DNA of 12,948 nucleotides. Origin: JAAYCB01 sp012744395. GTDB taxonomy: Bacteria > Planctomycetota > Planctomycetia > Pirellulales > Thermoguttaceae. The stretch spans positions 1 to 12,948 of the forward strand of contig JAQVNJ010000155.1 of assembly GCA_028703175.1 (NCBI GenBank), written 5' to 3'. The notes under the pieces were generated by a model that saw only the letters and a program-made list of their open reading frames with translations, was not told the origin of the DNA and ran no database searches. The number at the start of each line of letters is the position of its first letter. Positions within the stretch are counted from its first letter, which is position 1. Positions 5,958 to 11,889 of the stretch are shown piece by piece. The position numbers and the translations under genes were made by a program.

Positions 5958-8666
5958 TCACTCGGTCAACCGTGCGTAATGAATCTCCTCCAAGAGCCTC
6001 TTGTGCCTGGCTTGCTTCGGTTCGAGCCGAGCGCACCAGCGGGCTTGCTCACGGGCTTCTTCCAGCCGGCCCTGCTGCTGGAGCAACTGCGCCAGCTCGT
6101 AGCGCCAGGCGACCTGGCGCGAACGGAGCGCGACCGCCCGGAGGTAATAATCGATAGCTTGCGGATAATCGTTGCGAAGGGCCCCGATCGCCCCCGCGAG
6201 GTAGAGACGCTCGGCCTCGGCAAGGTCCGACTGGGGCAGGATCTCCTCGGCTCGGGCCAGCAGCCGGTCGCGGATCGTCGCGTCGTCGGCGAACTCCCGC
6301 CGGGCGAGGCGGACGAGCAGTTCCGGCGAATCGGGGAGCAACTGGGCGATGCCGCCGGGCTCGGCCAGCCGGGCCCCGGCGATCTGCACGATGTCGTTCA
6401 AATAGCGGGGCGCGAGCGCCAGGCTGGCCTTCCAACCGGCCAGCGCGGCGGCGATCCGGCCGGCCTGGAAGTCGAGCAACCCGCAGACATAGAGCAAATC
6501 CGGGTCGCCCGGGTGGAGTCGCCGCGCGCGGTGGACATGGACCTGGTCATCGAACGCCGGTCCCTTGAGCGAGCACAACTGGGCAAGCCCCGCGTGGACG
6601 TCGGCCAGCGTCGGACAGGCCTGGCGCGCGGCCACCAGGTGGCTCAGGGCGGGCAGCAGGTTCTCTTGGACCGGCGGAGAGCGGCGGAGGGCGTCCAGTT
6701 CGCCCGGCATGTTCAAGCGGCGGAACAGGCACGCCCGCTGGTGCACCAACAGCGGCGAGGCAAGCTGCGCAAGCCGCGGGTCGTCGGGCGCAAAGGAGGT
6801 CTTTTCCAGCAGCTCGGCGATCGTCCGGGTCTGGTAACGCTGCATCCAGAGCTCGGCCAAGCGGCGGTGGAGCTCGGCGTCGTCTGGCCGCCCCTGGCAG
6901 GCGGCGGTGAGGCTCTCGATGTGGCCATCGAGCTGGGGGACGGAAAGCCGCTGCAAGGGTCCGGCCAGGCGGACCTCGCGGAGCGCTTTTTCGCCCGGCA
7001 CGGCCGCCCGGACCTCGCCTCTCCCCCAGACGCAGCCGGCCAGCAGGGCCACGCTCAGCGCGGCGGCCGCGACGCGGCGGGTGGCCGACATCCGGGGACC
7101 GCCCACCCGGCTGAGCCGCGCCGCGCTGCCCGACAGCGCGCCGCAGACCAGGGCGAAGAGCAGGAAGTTGGCGGGGATCAGCAGCCCGAAGTCGAACAGC
7201 GCGGCGACGCTCTGCCCGGCGAGGGCAAACACACCGGCAATGCCGAAGGCCAGCGTCCGCAGATCGCGTCCGCGCGTGAGCAGCCGCCAGATTGCGGCGG
7301 CCACCAGCCCGAGCCCGGTCAGCAGCAGCGCGATGCCGGCCGCGCCGGCCTCGACGAGGACTTGAAGATAGACATTCTCCGCGTAGTAGAACCACGATTG
7401 GGCCAGGCGGTGCTGGTAGGGCCGGTAGGTGAACCGGTAGGTGCCCAGGCCGCTGCCCGTCTGCCAGAAATCGGCCGCCGCCGCCAGCCCGTCCTCCCAG
7501 TGGGGCAAGCGGGCCTCGTGGATGATCTCGTCGTCGAAGAGCGTGGCCAGCCGGGCGCCGACATCGTCGCTCATGCCGACCCAGCCGATCAGCAGCAGCC
7601 CCACGCCCATCGCCGCGACCGGCCAGACGATCGCCAGCCCGCGGCGCTGGGAGGCGACCATCACGGCGACCGTCGCCAGCACGGCGGCCAGCATCGCGAG
7701 CACCGCGCCGCGCGAGAGGGTGCAGCAGACGGCGGCCACCAACAGGCCGGCGATCGTCAGCCAGGTGAGCGTCCGGGCGTTCAGATTGGCCACCGCGCTG
7801 AGCACGCGGAGTCTGAACCGGGCGGCCGGACCGGGTCCGTACCAGCCGTGGGCGGAGCTGGACTGCCGGCCAAAGTAGTGGGCCAGGCACCAGAGGGCCA
7901 TGCCAACGGCGGCGGCCAGGCAGAGCACCATGTACCCGCCGCCGTTATTCCGGTTGACGAAGGGGCCGAACGGCCCGCCCCCTTGGGTAAGCACAATTCC
8001 CCAGTAGAGCTGGCCGTTGAATGTGAGCTTCTGCGCCAAGCCAAAGAAGGCGATCGCCGCGCCGTTGGCCGCAATCAACCCGCACAGCCAGAGGTGGCTT
8101 TCGGGCCGCGAGAAGAGGATCGCCGAGAGGAAGAAGACGCTGCTGGCCAGGATCAGCAGGGCCAGCCCGGACCGGCTGGCGGTCGGATAAACGCTCAAGG
8201 CGCGGCGGTCCGGCCCGCTCGTGGACGCCGCCGCGCCCGCGGGCCCGCCGCCTGGCGTCTCGACCAACGGGTCGGCGGCGGGCAGGAAATCGTCGGCAAT
8301 CGCCCGCGCTTTGGGCGACAGCCGGCCGAGCAGGCCCTGATCGAGCGGGATCAAGTGAAAAATCCCCAGCCCGATGGCCAGCAGCAGGGGAACCAGCGCG
8401 AGCGGCAGAGGCGGCAGCGGGCGATGCGGGCCGCGCAGCGCCAGGTTGACGCCGACCAGAGCGAGGGCAACCACCACGAAGCCGAAGATCCAGACCTGGA
8501 CCCAGGCCTCAACCGCGCCGATCAACCAAGGCGCGGCAAGCACGGCGGCCAACACCACACCGCGCGCAATCCAAGCGGCAGCATCGGCCAAGCGCCGCCG
8601 GCCGTGGTCCGTCGTCTGCCGACAATCCGCCCGCTCCTGCCCTTCTGCGGGGCGCGCTATCCTCAT
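5958..8666 (-). CDS. O-antigen ligase/polymerase (WaaL/Wzy-like) with C-terminal TPR-like region
   Basis: The 902-residue product has two parts. Residues 30-550 form a polytopic membrane domain of about 10-12 hydrophobic segments with O-antigen ligase family marks: GPFVNRNNGGGY (232-243), TLSRGA (316-321), a periplasmic GSGLGTYRFTYRPYQ (404-418) and AENVYLQVLVEAGAAGI (429-445). Residues 560-902 are soluble and helical, with repeat-like pairs (for example YLAGAIGALRNDYPQAIDYYLRAVALR, about 822-848) that suggest TPR units. The family joins undecaprenyl-linked glycan units or moves them to an acceptor in the periplasm; whether this one polymerises or ligates cannot be read. The ATG at 8666 has GGGAG 6 nt upstream and is preferred to an in-frame GTG at 8687. 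Next to wzc and wza, a polymerase in the exopolysaccharide pathway is the best guess. The motif position where WaaL has a conserved His reads AEN here. Confidence 0.87.
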   Translation of the reverse strand: MRIARPAEGQERADCRQTTDHGRRRLADAAAWIARGVVLAAVLAAPWLIGAVEAWVQVWIFGFVVVALALVGVNLALRGPHRPLPPLPLALVPLLLAIGLGIFHLIPLDQGLLGRLSPKARAIADDFLPAADPLVETPGGGPAGAAASTSGPDRRALSVYPTASRSGLALLILASSVFFLSAILFSRPESHLWLCGLIAANGAAIAFFGLAQKLTFNGQLYWGIVLTQGGGPFGPFVNRNNGGGYMVLCLAAAVGMALWCLAHYFGRQSSSAHGWYGPGPAARFRLRVLSAVANLNARTLTWLTIAGLLVAAVCCTLSRGAVLAMLAAVLATVAVMVASQRRGLAIVWPVAAMGVGLLLIGWVGMSDDVGARLATLFDDEIIHEARLPHWEDGLAAAADFWQTGSGLGTYRFTYRPYQHRLAQSWFYYAENVYLQVLVEAGAAGIALLLTGLGLVAAAIWRLLTRGRDLRTLAFGIAGVFALAGQSVAALFDFGLLIPANFLLFALVCGALSGSAARLSRVGGPRMSATRRVAAAALSVALLAGCVWGRGEVRAAVPGEKALREVRLAGPLQRLSVPQLDGHIESLTAACQGRPDDAELHRRLAELWMQRYQTRTIAELLEKTSFAPDDPRLAQLASPLLVHQRACLFRRLNMPGELDALRRSPPVQENLLPALSHLVAARQACPTLADVHAGLAQLCSLKGPAFDDQVHVHRARRLHPGDPDLLYVCGLLDFQAGRIAAALAGWKASLALAPRYLNDIVQIAGARLAEPGGIAQLLPDSPELLVRLARREFADDATIRDRLLARAEEILPQSDLAEAERLYLAGAIGALRNDYPQAIDYYLRAVALRSRQVAWRYELAQLLQQQGRLEEAREQARWCARLEPKQARHKRLLEEIHYARLTE

Positions 8667-8727
8667 GAAACGCTCCCAAAACCACACCGAGGCGTCAGCG
8701 CGTTCCGCCGCGCAGAACCGTACCGCT

Positions 8728-8785
8728 GAGACGATCGTTCATCGATCGCCCCGTCTCGCATTCCGCGCAGTCACCCCCCGGTGAC
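8728..8785. other. Two hairpins in the leader of the ligase gene
   Basis: The 161-nt spacer 8667-8827 holds two dyads. The first has arms CGATCG and CGATCG with loop TTCAT (8732-8748), framed by GAGA and TCTC across a 5-nt bulge (8728-8757). The second is GTCACC-CCCC-GGTGAC (8770-8785). No T run follows either on the minus strand, so they are not standard intrinsic terminators for the upstream secreted-protein gene. They could be leader structures or protein sites for the ligase gene. Confidence 0.5.
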
Positions 8786-8827
8786 ACGGTAGAGAGCTGA
8801 CCTGCCCTGCGAAAGCCCGGGGCCGTG

Positions 8828-9508
8828 CTAGGGCGCCGCTGGGCTGGCAGGACCGCCCCCGCCGCCGCCGAGGCCCGCCAAGCCGGCGAGACCGGCAAGA
8901 CCGGCAAGACCAGCAAGCCAGCCGCGGCCACCTCCACCGCCCCCGCCTCCTGACATGGCGGGATAGCCGTAGGTCTCCATGGCCAGCGGCGCCGGCGCGG
9001 CGTCTTCCACTTGCTCGCCCGGCTGAGCAGCCAAGGTCAAGTCGAGATACGACTCAGGCGGTTCCGCCACGGGACCTTCCGCAAGCGAAACCTGCGAGAC
9101 TTGCGCAACCGACTCAACGTTGGGAAGGACTTCGACGGTGAAGACGCCGAAGCGTTTCCCAGCGTCGGCAATCACCGAGTAAACGCCAGGGCGAAGACCC
9201 GGGAGCTGGAACCGGCCGCGGTCGTTTGAGTGGGTCGTGGTCAGCATCAGGCCGCCCTGAAACACGGAGACCGTCGCTCGAATCGGCTGCCGCGCAGCAC
9301 CGTCGAGAACACTCACCATGCCGGGGACGTTGCCGTCAGCGCCCAATTGCACGCGGAGAACGGTCTGGCCCGCCGGTTGCGCCGCCGCAGACATGTCGGC
9401 CGCGGGCGCGGCCTCCTCGGCGGCAAGCGAGACGGCGGCCATAGGGAGGGCCAATGTCATCCATACTGCCCCACAGATAGCGGTGAAGAACGTAAATCGC
9501 GCTGTCAT
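8828..9508 (-). CDS. Secreted carboxypeptidase-regulatory-like protein with Gly-rich (GLA)n tail
   Basis: This 226-residue protein has a signal peptide (residues 1 to about 30, likely cut after SLAA). A single beta-sandwich region follows at about 48-130 (VSVLDGAARQPIRATVSVF, then DRGRFQLPGLRPGVYSVIADA), in the style of carboxypeptidase-regulatory or Cna-B-like domains. An acidic linker leads to the C-terminus: eight glycines (187-194), RGW, five LAG units, six glycines and PASPAAP. The protein is probably exported and may bind or coat the cell surface; no enzyme motif is seen. The ATG at 9508 has AGAGG 9 nt upstream. The in-frame TTG at 9517 abuts that site and is a poorer start. A good promoter lies about 90 nt upstream. 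The position between wza and the ligase suggests a structural partner of the exopolysaccharide, which is inference. Confidence 0.78.
   Translation of the reverse strand: MTARFTFFTAICGAVWMTLALPMAAVSLAAEEAAPAADMSAAAQPAGQTVLRVQLGADGNVPGMVSVLDGAARQPIRATVSVFQGGLMLTTTHSNDRGRFQLPGLRPGVYSVIADAGKRFGVFTVEVLPNVESVAQVSQVSLAEGPVAEPPESYLDLTLAAQPGEQVEDAAPAPLAMETYGYPAMSGGGGGGGGRGWLAGLAGLAGLAGLAGLGGGGGGPASPAAP
8877..8921 (-). repeat. 9-bp tandem repeat coding for (GLA)n in the secreted protein
   Basis: Five units of 9 bp, close to GCAAGACCG on the plus strand, run from 8877 to 8921. The two central units differ by one base and the outer ones by a few. Each codes for Gly-Leu-Ala on the minus strand. Slippage would change the length of the hydrophobic tail by whole tripeptides and keep the frame. 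Confidence 0.8.
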
Positions 9509-9561
9509 GGATGTCAACCTCTTCTTGCAGTGTCTTCGGACTCCGTCCCCGTCGTGCGCAC

Positions 9562-9588
9562 ACGTGACTCCGTTCCAGATACGTGACT
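9562..9588. promoter_or_regulatory. Direct repeat ACGTGACT, candidate operator
   Basis: The 8-mer ACGTGACT occurs at 9562-9569 and 9581-9588. The 19-bp spacing is close to two helical turns. The pair lies at the expected transcription start of the secreted-protein gene, just downstream of the -10 box, where a bound regulator would block transcription. The regulator is unknown. Confidence 0.4.
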
Positions 9589-9595
9589 AATGTTA

Positions 9596-9623
9596 AGTCT
9601 ATTCGGAGCTACCGGCATGTCAA
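9596..9623 (-). promoter_or_regulatory. Sigma-70-like promoter for the secreted-protein gene
   Basis: On the minus strand TTGACA (9623-9618, a perfect -35) is followed after 16 bp by TAGACT (9601-9596, four of six -10 matches). Transcription would start near 9589 and give a leader of about 80 nt before the ATG at 9508. The boxes lie in an AT-richer stretch than the rest of the window. Confidence 0.45.
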
Positions 9624-9830
9624 TGAGCAATCCGGAATATTCTCCAGATTCCACTTTGCGTGGCCAAAAACCCGATATAACCCAACCTTCCGTTGCCCAA
9701 TATCCATCACATTTTGACATTGAATACGGCATAGTTAATAGTGCCGTACAAGACAGCGGTTTACATGCTTTCGAGTTACATGCACACCACCCTACAGACT
9801 TATGCACTTAAGAGGTATATGAATTAGCCC
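9624..9830. other. Low-GC spacer with a 24-bp imperfect palindrome and a direct repeat
   Basis: This part of the 440-nt spacer is plainly poorer in GC than its surroundings. It contains a dyad with perfect 7-bp arms TACGGCA (9725-9731) and TGCCGTA (9742-9748) around a 10-nt AT-rich centre, and the direct repeat TTACATGC at 9761-9768 and 9776-9783 (15-bp period). Short frames exist on both strands, but they lack a ribosome binding site and any domain I can name. I read it as a regulatory region or a remnant of foreign DNA, not a gene. Confidence 0.5.
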
Positions 9831-9873
9831 GATGTGGTCACGGGCCGCTCTGCGTGCCCCCAAGAAACGCCAG

Positions 9874-9905
9874 CGGAGCGGGACGGCGAATTCCTGCCCG
9901 CTCCG
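9874..9905 (-). terminator. GC-rich hairpin past the wza stop codon, possible terminator
   Basis: CGGAGCGGG (9874-9882) and CCCGCTCCG (9897-9905) form a perfect 9-bp stem with a 14-nt loop, 43 nt past the wza stop on the minus strand. Only a weak T-rich patch (GCGTTTCTTG) follows, so it could be a poor intrinsic terminator or a structure that protects the 3' end of the message. Confidence 0.4.
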
Positions 9906-9927
9906 TGGCGATTGGGAGCACAGCTCG

Positions 9928-9963
9928 CGTTTAGTCCCAGAGGGACGCTTAGTCCCAGAGGGA
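9928..9963 (-). repeat. 18-bp tandem duplication over the wza stop codon
   Basis: Two 18-bp units, 9928-9945 and 9946-9963, differ at one base. The unit includes the last codons and the TAA stop of wza. Past the true stop the same frame therefore reads Ala-Ser-Leu-Trp-Asp and a second TAA, a copy of the C-terminal SLWD. The downstream copy also forms a small hairpin, GTCCC-AGA-GGGAC (9934-9946). Confidence 0.85.
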
Positions 9964-11241
9964 ATTCAGCGAGAAGTTGATCCGGAATGTCGAGAGGACC
10001 ATGTTCATGAATACCTCGTTCGGGCGGTATTCCAGCACAATGAAGTCGTTGGGCTGGATGAGGATTCGCTGACCCGAATCGGCCAGGGCCTCGCGGAGGT
10101 CGATCTCGATCGCCTGTTGGCGGCCGTCGACCGTGCGGATCACCAGGACCCGCGTTGGCGGGAAGATCGACCCGACCCCGCTGCCGAATCCGTCGATGTT
10201 GGCCCCGCCGGCCGCCGCGGCGATCGACCCGCCGGCCATGGCCATCGCGCCGAGCACGTCGAGGTCGTAGTCGCGGGGGATCGGGTGCTGGCCGCCCTTG
10301 AGCAGCCCGCCCGTGTAGAAGACCTCGGCGTCCCTGGAGCGGATGTAGACGATGTCTCCATTGTTGAGGATAATGTCCTCCTGGCGGAGTTGCTGCACCG
10401 GCGAGCCGGGGCTGCCGCGCAAGGGAATGCGGACAACGTTCTTCGTCTCCTTGGACGGCTGATCGGAAACTTCCACGTAGGAATCGAGGTCGTCGAGGAT
10501 CGGCGCCAGGTCCTGGGCCTGGTCGAAGCTGCCGCGGAGAATGATCAGTTCGTTCCTGGCGCTTAGGCCGGGCAGGCCGCCGCTTTCGCTCAGGGCGTGG
10601 AGCACGTCGTTTTCATACGCCCGGAGCTCCACAAGGTTGGCGGCGCCGGCCTGCTCGCTGCCGATCACCAGTTCACCCTGCGAGAGGGTTCGCTGGCTGA
10701 TCGCGCCGCGGATATCCTCGCGGATCACGAGGACCTTGTAGGTCCTGGGCTTCATCAGCGTGACGATGATCCGGTCGCGGCCGGGGACGAGGATTTTCTG
10801 GTCCTCGGTGTAGGCCTTGCGAATCGCCGTTTCGAGTTGGGCGAGCGTCAACCCGTCGGCCATCACGGGGGGCACCAGGGGCAGGGGCAGCACGCCGTCC
10901 TCGCGGATCGGAATCGGGTACCCGATTGCCGGCGGGATGTCCCGCTGTTTTTCTTCGGGGAAGTGGACCGGAGGCGGTTCGTCGCGCGAGCCGAGGACGC
11001 CTTCGATGTAGACTCCGAGCGTATCGCCGGGGCCGAGCATGTAAACCGGGGGCGGGTCCTGCCGGAGACGGACCAGGTTGATCGGCTCCTGTTCGCTCCT
11101 CGGTCCCCCGTCAATTCCTCGGTCGAAGCAATACGGTGAAACGGTCTGGCGCGGACTGATGCTACTGCAACCGCCCGCCGTCGCGGCGAGCAGCGTACAG
11201 AATGCGACAATCGTCGTTCGATTCCGACCCTTTCTGATCAT
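9949..11241 (-). CDS. wza: Wza-type outer-membrane polysaccharide export lipoprotein
   Basis: The 430-residue product is a polysaccharide export protein of the OMA family. A lipoprotein signal (MIRKGRNRTTIVAFCTLLAATAGGC) puts the lipid-bearing Cys at 25. The export domain begins near YMLGPGDTLGVYIEG (67-81) and runs to about 165. SLBB-like beta-grasp regions follow: about 168-240 (YKVLVIREDI..., ALSESGGLPGLS) and about 306-400 (VFYTGGLLKGGQHPIP, LGAMAMAGG, ILIQPNDFIVLEY). The last 25 residues form the amphipathic end typical of the pore. Wza rings cross the periplasm and outer membrane and pass the polymer out, working with Wzc. The frame is open further upstream (a TTG at 11328), but the ATG at 11241 gives a proper lipoprotein signal and has a G-rich site GGGGG just upstream. 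The C-terminal codons and stop are duplicated in tandem. Confidence 0.93.
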   Translation of the reverse strand: MIRKGRNRTTIVAFCTLLAATAGGCSSISPRQTVSPYCFDRGIDGGPRSEQEPINLVRLRQDPPPVYMLGPGDTLGVYIEGVLGSRDEPPPVHFPEEKQRDIPPAIGYPIPIREDGVLPLPLVPPVMADGLTLAQLETAIRKAYTEDQKILVPGRDRIIVTLMKPRTYKVLVIREDIRGAISQRTLSQGELVIGSEQAGAANLVELRAYENDVLHALSESGGLPGLSARNELIILRGSFDQAQDLAPILDDLDSYVEVSDQPSKETKNVVRIPLRGSPGSPVQQLRQEDIILNNGDIVYIRSRDAEVFYTGGLLKGGQHPIPRDYDLDVLGAMAMAGGSIAAAAGGANIDGFGSGVGSIFPPTRVLVIRTVDGRQQAIEIDLREALADSGQRILIQPNDFIVLEYRPNEVFMNMVLSTFRINFSLNSLWD

Positions 11242-11889
11242 TCCATTCCCCCCCACAAGTAGGCGAACCAATGCACATCCCTCGGTGTCGCCGTGGTAAA
11301 TTCCTTCGTAATGGCCATCACCTGTCAACAGCCAGCAGTCAAAGTGCAGGAATCACCCGTCCGTTTGCCCGACCCAGTGGAGACTCATGGCTCAACGGCG
11401 GCTGCCTGCTGACAGCCTTGGTTGCCCATCTTGCCGGGCTCCGGCGGGCATTGTCCCCCCTCCGAGGTCCGGCAATCCGGTTTCAAAGTCGGCTCAGTCG
11501 GATCGTTCGATACAGCGGCTACCATGCACACAACCGGCGCGCCGCGAATAATCCTGCTATTCGGATCGTCCGTCGAAGTCGGTAATCTCCAACAGAAAAG
11601 ACGTCTAGAGGGGGATTCCGTTGAACATCCCGCCTGGAAGAGGGAGCGATGCCGCCAAGAATCGGGCCGGATTGGCAGCTTGTGCCGATTGCGGCGAGTT
11701 TGCGGACAGGGACGCCAGAACAATAGCAGGGCTCTGCGGTTCCGGATGCGCAGCCTTCTTCACGAGCGCGGCGACTAGTCGCCGCTTGCGGCCGCTCTGC
11801 GGCCTTTGAAGGCGGCCCCAAAGGCCGCCAAGCGGTGACAAGCCGCCGTACGGCAAGACAGTCGATTTCACCGACTTCGCGCCTGGCCC
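11242..11889. other. 648-nt spacer upstream of wza
   Basis: I find no convincing gene in this stretch; frames of 100-118 codons exist on both strands but show no family pattern and overlap each other. The wza side carries TTGACA on the minus strand (plus 11323-11328) with only a poor -10 (AGGAAT, 17-bp gap), inside a TTGAC-type repeat that shares GTCAACAGCCAGC with 2282-2294. The other end holds a cluster of GC-rich palindromes (11768-11829). Confidence 0.45.
11768..11829. repeat. Cluster of three GC-rich palindromes
   Basis: In 62 nt there are a perfect 18-bp palindrome, GCGGCGACT/AGTCGCCGC (11768-11785), a hairpin GGCCGC-TCT-GCGGCC (11790-11804) and a hairpin GGCGGCC-CCAAA-GGCCGCC (11811-11829). 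They lie 60-120 nt past the stop codon of the partial gene. No T run follows on the minus strand. The set could act as a transcription stop or mRNA 3' structure, or be a dispersed REP-like element. Confidence 0.75.

Noticed and set aside
5877..8729. Long plus-strand open frame of 950 codons opposite the ligase gene
   Set aside because: The minus strand codes for clear membrane segments and ligase motifs; the opposite frame is a low-complexity shadow of it.
9514..9807. Small minus-strand frame of 97 codons upstream of the secreted-protein gene
   Set aside because: It would start with GTG without a ribosome site, resembles no family and covers the promoter and repeats.
9590..9811. Plus-strand frame of 73 codons in the low-GC spacer
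   Set aside because: No ribosome site and no recognisable domain; it is open mainly because of the changed base composition.
11301..11328. TTGACA as promoter of wza
   Set aside because: The -35 is perfect, but the best -10 at a normal gap matches only three of six bases, and the box lies in a short repeat; kept only as a note.
11385..11778. Frames of 112 and 118 codons in the spacer upstream of wza
   Set aside because: They overlap on opposite strands, show no domain or codon pattern, and have no good ribosome sites for the full frames.
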